Source: Candidatus Pacearchaeota archaeon
GTDB lineage: Archaea; Nanobdellota; Nanobdellia; Pacearchaeales; UBA284
Assembly (NCBI GenBank): GCA_023511755.1
Contig: JAIMAW010000004.1
Location: 1 to 18,824, forward strand
DNA length: 18,824 nucleotides
Direction of reading: 5' to 3'
In this document: positions 7,930-14,473 of the stretch, piece after piece
Layout: every line of letters starts with the position of its first letter
How positions within the stretch are numbered: the first letter of the stretch is position 1
Translations under genes and position numbers: made by a program
Notes under the pieces: generated by a model
The model's database searches: none
Seen by the model: only the letters and a program-made list of their open reading frames with translations
Told to the model about the DNA's origin: nothing

Positions 7930-8220
7930 TTACTCTACTGCTTCCTCTGTGGCTTCTTTTAGTTCCTCTTGGGCGGGGATTGCATTCTTGCTTATGATAA
8001 CTACCTCGCCAACTGCTTTCAGATATTGGTGCGGAATTATCACCCCCTTTGCTCCAGAAAGAAGCGAAGACAGGCCGCTGTCACGGGCGATCTTAACCCT
8101 CCAACTATCCACCTTGTTATTGACGAGATTGGCCTCCTCGATCACCCCGATGTATTCCCCAGAGTCTGTAAAAATTCTCATCCCAATAAGGTCGCTTATT
8201 CTTAGAATTTTTAGTGCCAT
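7930..8220 (-). CDS. PRC-barrel domain protein
   Basis: A 96-residue single-domain protein. Residues about 4-80 read as a PRC-barrel: LRISDLIGMRIFTDSGEYIG, then EEANLVNNKVDSW, and the closing KGVIIPHQYLKAVGEVVIIS. A Glu-rich tail follows (EELKEATEEAVE). PRC-barrels are small beta-barrels found in photosynthetic reaction-centre H subunits and RimM; stand-alone archaeal versions include the CdpB proteins that link SepF to the division machinery, so a protein-protein adaptor role is likely. The family assignment is firm but the division role is not shown here. It leads the minus-strand run of membrane proteins. AAGGAGATAC about 11 bases before the ATG is a good ribosome-binding site. Confidence 0.88.
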   Translation of the reverse strand: MALKILRISDLIGMRIFTDSGEYIGVIEEANLVNNKVDSWRVKIARDSGLSSLLSGAKGVIIPHQYLKAVGEVVIISKNAIPAQEELKEATEEAVE

Positions 8221-8301
8221 CTTTGTAAGTGTATCTCCTTTATTTTGTTACTTCTTAGAGTTAAGAGACCTTTAAATATTTTATGTATCTTTTTGGAAAT
8301 C

Positions 8302-8310
8302 TTTTTATAA
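8302..8310 (+). promoter_or_regulatory. TATA box for the TadC-like gene
   Basis: TTTTTATAA about 70 bases before the GTG start at 8378, predicting a leader of roughly 40 bases. AGAGGT ends 8 bases before the GTG and would serve as ribosome-binding site. The 157-base gap also carries an opposed AT element (AAATATTTAAAGG on minus, about 8270-8280) for the PRC-barrel gene. Confidence 0.5.
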
Positions 8311-8377
8311 TCTTTTTTCCTCTCTAAAATCATTGAGTTCCTCAAAAGACTAGATAATCAAAAAGAGGTAATAGAAA

Positions 8378-10558
8378 GTGAAAGACTCTACAAAAGAGTT
8401 TCTGAAAGAATATGAAGCCAGAATAGAAAGAGAGCTAAGAGCGGAAGTCACTGGTTCATTGTCAGACTACTCCGCAGAGTATAGGACATTCAGGCGCGAG
8501 GCTCTCGCGCCACTTAGCGGCTATGAACGAGCATGCAAAAGCATTGGTAGAATTATCAAGTTGAAACTAGCGAAAAAAGATGAGGAAAGGGTAAGGAAAG
8601 CTATAGAATGGGCGCACCTGGATATAGCGCCTGAAGAAGCTGCAGGGTTGGCTATTTTCATACTCTTAGTGTGCATTTTTATTTCGGCATTGGCATTGTT
8701 AGCCTCGTATCTTATAACAAATACTCTCTCTAATGATATGCTGCTGATTTTTTTACTAATGCTTTTCGTGTCGTTTTTCCTTTTCTATTATCTCAATTCT
8801 CTGCCAGAGAGAATAGCCCAGAAATGGCGCCTGAAAGCCTCGAGCCAGATGGTTCCGTGTATACTTTATATTGTAGTGTACATGAGACACACGAGCAATC
8901 TTGAACGAGCCATTCACTTTGCTTCACAGCACTTGCAGCCACCTTTGAGCCTCGACCTCAAGAAAATCTTCTGGGATGTAGAAACAGCAAAGTTCAGCAC
9001 AATAAAGGACTCTCTCGATGCTTATCTCGAAAAATGGCGAGAGCACAATCTCGAGTTTATAGAAGCTTTCCATCTAATAGAATCTTCTCTCTACGAGCCC
9101 TCAGAAGAGAGGCGTATAAAAATTCTTGAAAAATCTCTCGAGGTTATTCTAGACGGGGTCTACGAAAAGATGCTACATTACACTCATGATGTCAAATCAC
9201 CTATAACAAACATCTACATGCTTGGCATAGTGTTGCCTACCCTGGGATTATCCCTGTTGCCTTTGGCTTCCGCATTGATGCAGGGCGCGATAAGATGGTA
9301 CCACGTCGCCCTTATCTTCAACATAATCGTGCCTTTCCTGGTCTTTTACCTTACAAGCAATGTGCTGAGCAACCGTCCTGGCGGTTTCGGCGAGACAGAG
9401 CTCCTTGAGAGGAATCCAGAGTACAAGTACTACAAGTCAAATGAGCCATATTTCATTGCAGCACTCATAACCTTTCCACTACTCCTTCTTGGGTTTCTGC
9501 CTTTTCTTCTTCATTATGGTTTAGCCGAGGCCATCGGTATAAACGCAGACTACTCATTCCAATCAATAGGCATAGAGTTCCTAGGCAACCAAAGCATCTT
9601 TGATTTCAAGCAAGATCCTGCGACCAAGACAACTGTTGGGCCATTCGGCCCTCTTGCCTTGCTGCTGAGCCTCTTCGTTCCACTCTCAATAGCTCTTTTT
9701 TTCGCAATAGCCTACAGGCTGAAGACTCAAAGGCTTGTTGCTACAAGAAATGAAACGAAAAAGCTTGAAAAGGAATTCGCCTCGAGCATATTCCAGCTCG
9801 GCAACAGGCTCGCGGACGGAATTCCGGCTGAGATGGCGTTTGGCAGGGTCGCGAGCGCAACAAAAGGCACACCCACTTCTGGATTTTTCTCTCTTGTAAA
9901 CACAAACATTCAGCAAGCCGGCATGTCTGTCGAGAGCGCAATATTCAACAAAAGCCGCGGCGCAATCAACTACTATCCATCTGAACTTCTAAAAACAAGT
10001 ATGAGGATCCTTATAGAGAGCATTAAGAAAGGCTTGAGCGTTGCGGCGAGAGCGCTGACAGCGATAAGCGATTATGTCAAAAATATACATAAGGTCAACG
10101 AAAGATTGAAAGACCTTCTCGCAGATGTGACAAGCGGGATGAAAAGCAACATGTCTTTTCTCGCGCCGATACTCGCAGCCATAGTCGTTGGTTTGGCTAG
10201 CATGATAACCATGATTCTTGGCAGGCTGGATGCCCTAATTTCATCTGGCCAGCTTACGGGTCAAGAAGAGGTCATGGGGGGCGCCACCGTGGGGGTCATA
10301 AGCGACATGTTCAAAATAGTGAATATAATCCCGCCTTACTGGCTGCAGATTATCGTTGGGGTGTATATCATCGAAATTATTTTCATCCTTACAACTACTC
10401 TTGTAACAATAGAATCTGGCGAAGACAGGCTAGGAGAAAAAGCAGAAAAGAGCAAGATGCTTATAACCGGCATAACCCTGTATACAATCGCAGCATTCTT
10501 GTCTATCGTGGCTCTCGCCGCCCTTGCAGTAATAGCTATAAGCGGAATAGTCGTATAA
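8378..10558 (+). CDS. TadC/FlaJ-type pilus assembly platform protein with two T2SSF modules
   Basis: A 726-residue polytopic protein with the layout of archaeal TadC/FlaJ/PilC-like platform proteins, which anchor the assembly ATPase and drive pilin extraction. After a charged cytosolic N-terminus, helices lie at about 88-140. The first GspF/T2SSF helical module is about 150-275, with membrane helices near 275-325, 362-388 and 420-448. The second module is about 462-590 (FASSIFQLGNRLADGIPAEMAF), then helices near 592-615, 650-680 and 693-724. The gene begins with GTG, the first start after an in-frame TAG at 8372, and has an AGAGGT ribosome-binding site. Neither the ATPase nor the prepilin peptidase is adjacent. 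Genes for the likely substrates begin about 900 bases downstream. Confidence 0.88.
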   Translation: MKDSTKEFLKEYEARIERELRAEVTGSLSDYSAEYRTFRREALAPLSGYERACKSIGRIIKLKLAKKDEERVRKAIEWAHLDIAPEEAAGLAIFILLVCIFISALALLASYLITNTLSNDMLLIFLLMLFVSFFLFYYLNSLPERIAQKWRLKASSQMVPCILYIVVYMRHTSNLERAIHFASQHLQPPLSLDLKKIFWDVETAKFSTIKDSLDAYLEKWREHNLEFIEAFHLIESSLYEPSEERRIKILEKSLEVILDGVYEKMLHYTHDVKSPITNIYMLGIVLPTLGLSLLPLASALMQGAIRWYHVALIFNIIVPFLVFYLTSNVLSNRPGGFGETELLERNPEYKYYKSNEPYFIAALITFPLLLLGFLPFLLHYGLAEAIGINADYSFQSIGIEFLGNQSIFDFKQDPATKTTVGPFGPLALLLSLFVPLSIALFFAIAYRLKTQRLVATRNETKKLEKEFASSIFQLGNRLADGIPAEMAFGRVASATKGTPTSGFFSLVNTNIQQAGMSVESAIFNKSRGAINYYPSELLKTSMRILIESIKKGLSVAARALTAISDYVKNIHKVNERLKDLLADVTSGMKSNMSFLAPILAAIVVGLASMITMILGRLDALISSGQLTGQEEVMGGATVGVISDMFKIVNIIPPYWLQIIVGVYIIEIIFILTTTLVTIESGEDRLGEKAEKSKMLITGITLYTIAAFLSIVALAALAVIAISGIVV

Positions 10559-10594
10559 AGTACATAAGAAGCTCTCTACGCTCCTTTGTAATTT

Positions 10595-11380
10595 TTATCT
10601 CTCTATCGTTATCTTCTGCGGAACTTTCTTCAGCTCAACCTCGATTGGAATGAGGATATGGAAATCGCCATAAGTCGGCAAGTACATAAGCCCCTCACCG
10701 ATATAGCGGGCATAGAAACTCTCGCCAAAGGCATTATCAAAATACCTCAGGATCTCATCATTGACAATTTTATCTATAAATTCTTCTGTCTCCTGGAGAT
10801 ATTCATAATCCCTATATTCGCGGTTGTAGTTCACTCTGAAGACATTCGCCTCGTCCCAGAGATATCTAAATTTAAGATTGCGGGCAACAGAATCAGGAAG
10901 CGCGCTGCTCTGGGGGTTATTTATATGGCGCAGAAGAGTCCCTAGAGGAAAATCTGCAAAAAATGCCCGATACTCTGGATGAGTTACTTCTATTCTTGTC
11001 AATTTTGGCTCGTGTCCTCTGGCGACAGAAAAAATTGCTATGCCCCTACTACGTTCAGTCTTAGTCAAATAAGGGCTGAAATACGCAAATCTGCCTCTGC
11101 CAATTGGATAGCTATCATTAATCCTCTTATCGCCCTCTTTCAACTCCACTATCGCATCATCGATAGGGCATTTAGAATCATAATCAATAACCCTTACCTT
11201 TATTATAGGGACATCTAACTTAGAAAAAGCGCCCCGGCGCCTGATCTCGTTCAATTCTTCCCTTGATATTGTCTCTTCCAGCTTGCTCTCGCTCTTTGAT
11301 TCCTGCGCGAAAACAAAGAAGGGATTAGCCGCGAGATAAAACGACAACAAAAAAGGGAATGCTCTTTTCATTTTGTTCAT
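10595..11380 (-). CDS. Secreted protein of unknown function
   Basis: A 261-residue protein with a clear Sec signal peptide (MNKMKR, hydrophobic 8-23, probable cleavage after FFVFA before QESKS). The mature part begins with a charged helix (EETISREELNEIRRRG), then a strand-rich stretch IIKVRVIDYDSKCPIDDAIVEL resembling carboxypeptidase-regulatory/Ig-like beta domains, with a single Cys. The C-terminal half is rich in Tyr, Phe and Arg, and there is no anchor or lipobox, so it should be released or surface-bound non-covalently. The start at 11380 follows an AT-rich element near 11405-11415 by about 26 bases; M4 is an alternative start. It is convergent with the TadC-like gene and divergent from the first prepilin gene. 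I do not recognise the family. Confidence 0.72.
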   Translation of the reverse strand: MNKMKRAFPFLLSFYLAANPFFVFAQESKSESKLEETISREELNEIRRRGAFSKLDVPIIKVRVIDYDSKCPIDDAIVELKEGDKRINDSYPIGRGRFAYFSPYLTKTERSRGIAIFSVARGHEPKLTRIEVTHPEYRAFFADFPLGTLLRHINNPQSSALPDSVARNLKFRYLWDEANVFRVNYNREYRDYEYLQETEEFIDKIVNDEILRYFDNAFGESFYARYIGEGLMYLPTYGDFHILIPIEVELKKVPQKITIER

Positions 11381-11420
11381 CTTTCTTTCATCCTTGGCCA
11401 GTTAGATTAAATTTTTAAAG

Positions 11421-11428
11421 TTTAAAAG
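11421..11428 (+). promoter_or_regulatory. TATA box for the first prepilin gene pair
   Basis: TTTAAAAG, next to TTTTTAAAG at 11412-11420. It lies about 30-38 bases before the ATG at 11459, in the 78-base divergent gap. Confidence 0.45.
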
Positions 11429-11458
11429 CTTTGTTGTGATACAGGACAAAAATTAAAA

Positions 11459-11614
11459 ATGAAAGGAAAAAGAGGGCTTGTGTGGAGCGAGATTTCGTGG
11501 TGGGTTATTGCCATAGTTCTTCTTGCCATGGTTGTAATAGCTATTATCCTATTGCATGCAAAAGGAACGAACTTGATAGAGGAAATTAAAAACTTTTTGA
11601 GGTTCGGAAGGTAG
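11459..11614 (+). CDS. Flp-sized type IV prepilin
   Basis: A 51-residue protein with a textbook class III signal: MKGKRG, then LVWSE. The predicted prepilin-peptidase cut is after G6, leaving Glu at +5 of the mature protein, followed by a hydrophobic helix (about 14-33, WWVIAIVLLAMVV) and a short amphipathic tail ending FLRFGR. Length and layout match Flp-type pilins, whose mature form is little more than one helix, so it could be a major shaft subunit polymerised by the TadC-like protein. It sits behind an AT-rich promoter in the 78-base gap, divergent from the secreted protein gene, and 16 bases before the next gene. Confidence 0.75.
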   Translation: MKGKRGLVWSEISWWVIAIVLLAMVVIAIILLHAKGTNLIEEIKNFLRFGR

Positions 11615-11630
11615 TAGGGCCGAAGAAAAA

Positions 11631-12233
11631 ATGGAGATAAAGAATGTTGTAAAGGCAATAATTGCGGTAGTCGTCATAGTCATCGTAATCCTGTTCCTCC
11701 TCGGCTTTTTCAATCCCCTCTACGAAATGCTCCGGGGCGAGATGGATTTGACGACGCAAGAAACACAGATGAATAAGGACAACTATGATGCTTTTACCAC
11801 GAATATCGCTGCGTGCTTCTCCCAACAGGACAACGAGTGTGCATGCGAGGGCTTCCCGCAATTCCCGGGCACTTTTGCGACAAATACCCAGATACAGATA
11901 ACTGAACTTCCAAACAGAAAAGCAGAAATAAACCTGACGCACAAGAAAAAAAGCTACAGGTCCCAAGTTTTTGAGGGCCTGAAAATTTCCGCGATTCACT
12001 ATGATACTAAAATAGAAGTGCCGTACATGACAACAAAAACCATCGATTTCGCAAAAGAGCCACCTCTTTACAAGCAGAAAGATTCAAGAAAAAAAAGATT
12101 ATTCGGGGGAGAGGACATGAAAGTTGTAAGCCCGATGCTTTACAAAAAAAATGATGGCATATACTTTATCATAGGTTACGAGCAACCAAAACTCTTGCAG
12201 CTGAGAAAGTGCGGCGGGGGCCAGGCTACATAA
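11631..12233 (+). CDS. Prepilin-like membrane-anchored protein with Cys-containing head
   Basis: A 200-residue protein with a short basic N-terminus (MEIKNVVK), one hydrophobic helix (about 8-25) and an extracellular domain. The N-terminus lacks the K-K/R-G/A cut site of its neighbours (the nearest match is VVKA), so it may stay uncleaved or be cleaved atypically. The head contains CFSQQDNECACEGF (three cysteines) and a final KCGGG, probably disulfide-bonded, and beta-rich stretches in the middle (EINLTHKKKSYRS). The cysteine-bearing head resembles in style the head of the transglycosylase fusion at 12927. It follows the short prepilin by 16 bases and is likely co-transcribed. Its family is not recognised. 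Confidence 0.72.
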   Translation: MEIKNVVKAIIAVVVIVIVILFLLGFFNPLYEMLRGEMDLTTQETQMNKDNYDAFTTNIAACFSQQDNECACEGFPQFPGTFATNTQIQITELPNRKAEINLTHKKKSYRSQVFEGLKISAIHYDTKIEVPYMTTKTIDFAKEPPLYKQKDSRKKRLFGGEDMKVVSPMLYKKNDGIYFIIGYEQPKLLQLRKCGGGQAT

Positions 12234-12257
12234 TCCAAGGGAGATTGACAAAAGAAA

Positions 12258-12270
12258 CTTTTAAAAATAA
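12258..12270 (+). promoter_or_regulatory. TATA box for the 12308 prepilin gene
   Basis: CTTTTAAAAATAA is placed so that transcription would start near 12289. GAGGT at 12298-12302 then gives a ribosome-binding site 5 bases before the ATG at 12308, one of the clearest in the window. Confidence 0.5.
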
Positions 12271-12272
12271 CT

Positions 12273-12288
12273 TATCCTTTTAAGGATA
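12273..12288 (+). repeat. Inverted repeat TATCCTT-TT-AAGGATA, candidate operator
   Basis: Seven-base arms TATCCTT (12273-12279) and AAGGATA (12282-12288) separated by TT. It lies exactly between the TATA box and the predicted transcription start, where a bound dimeric repressor would block RNA polymerase. Its use as an operator is inferred. Confidence 0.45.
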
Positions 12289-12307
12289 GTAATAAAAGAG
12301 GTAAAAG

Positions 12308-12670
12308 ATGATAAGAAATAAAAAAGCTGTCGAGATAAATGTCGCCACAGTGATAATCGTAATTCTTGCAATCCTTGTATTGGTGATACTATCCTTGTTC
12401 TTTACAGGAGGATTGACTTCTTTATGGGATAGGATAAGAGGGACATACGGCGTCTACGGTGCAACGGTTATAGCAGACGCAAAAAACCTTTGCGAGAAGA
12501 TATACACTCCTGAACAGTTCTGCATGCAGCCAGTGAGCATCTACAACTCCAAAACCGGAGTATATGACTCGAAGATGTGTTATGAAGACCCCATCTATGC
12601 GAAGATAAAGGTAAACGAACAGACGATAGACTCTAAATTTGAGTGCGATGAACTAGGGTATACAATCTAG
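12308..12670 (+). CDS. Type IV prepilin-like protein, 120 aa
   Basis: A prepilin-like protein with signal MIRNKKA, then VEINVATVIIVILAIL. The predicted cut is after A7, with Glu at +2 rather than +5, and the membrane helix spans about 14-32 with a small polar/aromatic GGLTSLW turn after it. The extracellular head (about 40-120) has four cysteines (LCEKI, FCMQ, KMCYED, FECDE) that could make two disulfides. The hydrophobic segment is closely similar to that of the next gene (INTVIIVIIAVI), suggesting a recent relationship. It has its own TATA box, a GAGGT ribosome-binding site and a potential operator, so this two-gene unit appears separately regulated. Confidence 0.75.
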   Translation: MIRNKKAVEINVATVIIVILAILVLVILSLFFTGGLTSLWDRIRGTYGVYGATVIADAKNLCEKIYTPEQFCMQPVSIYNSKTGVYDSKMCYEDPIYAKIKVNEQTIDSKFECDELGYTI

Positions 12671-12689
12671 TTATCTCGGCGTCTAAAAA

Positions 12690-12875
12690 ATGTACGGCAA
12701 AAAAGGAGTAGAACTTTCTATTAATACTGTAATTATTGTGATTATAGCTGTAATCGCCCTGGTCTTGATCCTTTTTATTTTCTCGAGTGCGATGAGGGAG
12801 TTTGCCTTGGACATAATAACCAAGCTTAAGAACGCCCTAGGCCTGTACAATGCAAGCTCCAGTGCCCTCAAATAA
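12690..12875 (+). CDS. Flp-sized type IV prepilin, 61 aa
   Basis: A 61-residue protein with signal MYGKKG, then VELSINTVIIVIIAVIALVL: a predicted cut after G6, Glu at +2 and one membrane helix (about 12-33). The mature part ends in a short amphipathic segment (MREFALDIITKLKNALGLYN) without cysteines or a globular head, so it is a candidate shaft subunit. It is 19 bases after the preceding gene, which shares its VE-x-x(I/V)-x-T/V-V-I-I-V-I core, and the two are probably duplicates in which one kept a head domain. No separate promoter is evident. Confidence 0.72.
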   Translation: MYGKKGVELSINTVIIVIIAVIALVLILFIFSSAMREFALDIITKLKNALGLYNASSSALK

Positions 12876-12896
12876 TAAACAAGAAATAACAAGAAA

Positions 12897-12905
12897 TTTT
12901 AAATA
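12897..12905 (+). promoter_or_regulatory. TATA box for the prepilin-transglycosylase gene
   Basis: TTTTAAATA lies about 26 bases before the ATG at 12927, implying a leaderless mRNA. This spacing favours 12927 over the in-frame TTG at 12906, which would lie inside the promoter. Confidence 0.5.
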
Positions 12906-12926
12906 TTGTCTATTTGTTATTATTGC

Positions 12927-14009
12927 ATGCAAAATAAAAGGGGCTTGCTTTTGTTAGAGCAGATAATCAAGCTGATAATTGCTGTTCTTGCGATCGTGCT
13001 TATCCTCTACGGCGCGACTGTTTTGTTTAGCACATATTTCGGCAAGCAGCGCGACCTTCAAGCCCAAGGCACTTTGGAGAGAATAGTTGAAAAACTCAAT
13101 GGGCTAGAGGAAGGGGAATCTGACAGTTACCCTCTGCTTGCGCCGTCTGGTTGGCATCTTGTTGCTTTCGATGTAACTCAGAATTTTAACGGTAATTTCC
13201 AGAAGCCCGGGGCATTGGTTCAGCAAAACATAATCTGTGTGTGCGAGAAAAAATGTGAAAGCAAGTTCTGCCGTTCAATTAAACTACCCTTGAGGCAAGG
13301 GGATAGTCTTGCAAGGATAGAAATCTCTGTCCTAGACATATGGTTTACAAATTTAGTCGAATATTACAATCTTAGCAAGGTAGAACCGACAATACTGCCG
13401 GCAGATCTAAAAGAGGAGGAAAAATCCGAGACGCTATTTGCCAAAGAAAAAATGCAAACTCTCGAATGGAGCACAGAGTTACCAAATATAACTAAAAAAT
13501 ATTATGATGAGCACGGCCTGAAAAATTATGTGGCCAGCAAGGAAGAGTTTGAAAAGATTGTCAGAGCAATTATTATCCAAGAATCTAGAGCGATTACAGA
13601 CGCTCTCGGTTGTGATGGCGAAGTCGGATTAATGCAGATCATGCCCGGAACAGCAAAAGACTTGGGCCTGAACATCCCCGAGTATGGAACAGAGAATATA
13701 AGCCAACTGCAGCCTTGTGCTGACCCGAAAAGAACAGCTGTGTCAAAATGTAACAAGGTTCATCCTGAGAACTGCAACAAGGCAGAGGACGAGAGGTTCG
13801 ATGCAATAAAAAACATTGATGGCGGCACAAGATATTTGGCTGAAAGAATAGCAGAATTCAAAAATGTCTGGCTTGGGATCGCTGCCTATAATGCCGGCTC
13901 TGGTGGAGTCAGGGCAAATTGTAATCCATTAACAATAACCGGCTGCCCAGCAAATTTCAAGGGACGCCTCTATGCTGAAAAGATAAAAGCCAAGATGGAG
14001 CTATTATAA
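12927..14009 (+). CDS. Prepilin fused to an SLT-type lytic transglycosylase domain
   Basis: A 360-residue protein. Signal MQNKRG, then LLLLE gives a predicted cut after G6 with Glu at +5, and the helix is about 14-36. A pilin-like head follows (about 45-150), with GWHLVAF and the Cys-rich CVCEKKCESKFC. After a linker comes a full SLT (goose-lysozyme-like lytic transglycosylase) domain, about 205-360: catalytic Glu in QES (E219), GLMQIMPGTA (234-243), NIDGGTRYLAERI and AYNAGSGG (320-327). Such enzymes cleave MurNAc-GlcNAc bonds of peptidoglycan to anhydro-muropeptides. Six cysteines in this part suggest an extracellular disulfide-bonded fold. I chose the ATG at 12927 over the TTG at 12906 because it puts the prepilin motif at the N-terminus and fits the TATA spacing. 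The archaeon should have no peptidoglycan, so bacterial walls are the likely target (inference). Confidence 0.88.
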   Translation: MQNKRGLLLLEQIIKLIIAVLAIVLILYGATVLFSTYFGKQRDLQAQGTLERIVEKLNGLEEGESDSYPLLAPSGWHLVAFDVTQNFNGNFQKPGALVQQNIICVCEKKCESKFCRSIKLPLRQGDSLARIEISVLDIWFTNLVEYYNLSKVEPTILPADLKEEEKSETLFAKEKMQTLEWSTELPNITKKYYDEHGLKNYVASKEEFEKIVRAIIIQESRAITDALGCDGEVGLMQIMPGTAKDLGLNIPEYGTENISQLQPCADPKRTAVSKCNKVHPENCNKAEDERFDAIKNIDGGTRYLAERIAEFKNVWLGIAAYNAGSGGVRANCNPLTITGCPANFKGRLYAEKIKAKMELL

Positions 14010-14013
14010 AAAA

Positions 14014-14136
14014 ATGGAAAAGAACAAGAAGGCGATGGCAGAAGAAGCCATAATAAAGATTTTGATAATCATCGTGCTGTTTGCAATAATCGGGGCAGCG
14101 CTTGTTTATCTGTTAAAAAAGTTTGGTGTGCTCTGA
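14014..14136 (+). CDS. Very small prepilin-like protein, 40 aa
   Basis: A 40-codon ORF, 4 bases after the transglycosylase fusion. MEKNKKA, then MAEEAIIKILIIIVLFAIIGAAL shows the same N-K-K-A signal as its neighbours, with acidic residues at +3 and +4 of the predicted mature protein, a single membrane helix (about 13-34) and only KKFGVL after it. The tight spacing and conserved signal argue that it is real. It could be a minimal pilin, or a small helix partner that stabilises the fusion protein. It ends 1 base from the convergent lipoprotein gene. Confidence 0.62.
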   Translation: MEKNKKAMAEEAIIKILIIIVLFAIIGAALVYLLKKFGVL

Positions 14137-14137
14137 G

Positions 14138-14428
14138 TTACCTTTTTCTTAAGTTAACAATTTGGTTTTTTGTTAAATCCACTTCAAGCTCATACTCGCC
14201 TTCTTTTTCATTTCTAATAACTAGGGTTTGTATAACTCTTGTTTTACTTAGCACTTTGCCGCCAGCGCCTGTTACATACCCGCCGTAGCCCGCTCTACCC
14301 ATCCCAACATTAATCTTCTTTTCTATTTCGCTCTGAACTTCATAAGGAACGCCACCACTACAACTAACAACAGCTGCTGTTAAGCCGGCGAATCCGAAAA
14401 GTTTAATTTTCTTCCAGATGTTATTCAT
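14138..14428 (-). CDS. Small putative lipoprotein, unknown function
   Basis: A 96-residue protein with an N-terminal signal (MNNIWKKIK, hydrophobic 10-21) and lipobox VVSC at 20-23, so lipid attachment on C23 and surface anchoring are predicted. The mature part has a Gly/Tyr-rich stretch (GMGRAGYGGYVTGAGGK) and then an Arg/Lys/Glu-rich beta-like segment with ELEVDLTKNQIVNLRKR at the end. It is the only minus-strand gene within the prepilin series, convergent with the 40-aa protein gene and divergent from the next prepilin-like gene over 45 bases. The family is not recognised; the lipobox is convincing. Confidence 0.68.
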   Translation of the reverse strand: MNNIWKKIKLFGFAGLTAAVVSCSGGVPYEVQSEIEKKINVGMGRAGYGGYVTGAGGKVLSKTRVIQTLVIRNEKEGEYELEVDLTKNQIVNLRKR

Positions 14429-14445
14429 AATGGCTAATAGTTAAA

Positions 14446-14454
14446 TTTATAAAC
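14446..14454. promoter_or_regulatory. TATA box shared by the lipoprotein and glycine-zipper genes
   Basis: TTTATAAAC lies in the middle of the 45-base divergent gap, centred about 22-24 bases from both start codons (14428 and 14474). It is nearly identical to the SRP54 and radA boxes. Use in both directions is inferred; the distance is a little short for either gene. Confidence 0.5.
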
Positions 14455-14473
14455 AAATCTTTCTTTTTGAGAA

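Noticed and set aside
11586-11999. Minus-strand open frame opposite the 11459 and 11631 genes
   Set aside because: No signal, motif or promoter; the opposite strand has the conserved N-terminal pattern.
12906-12926. TTG start seven codons before the prepilin-transglycosylase ATG
   Set aside because: It would add seven residues before a clean prepilin signal and would place the start codon next to the TATA box at 12897-12905.
12927-14009. Assembly chimera joining an archaeal pilin to a bacterial SLT gene
   Set aside because: The reading frame is continuous through the head and linker, codon use looks like the neighbours', and the next prepilin-like gene follows after 4 bases. Read-level support was not available to confirm.
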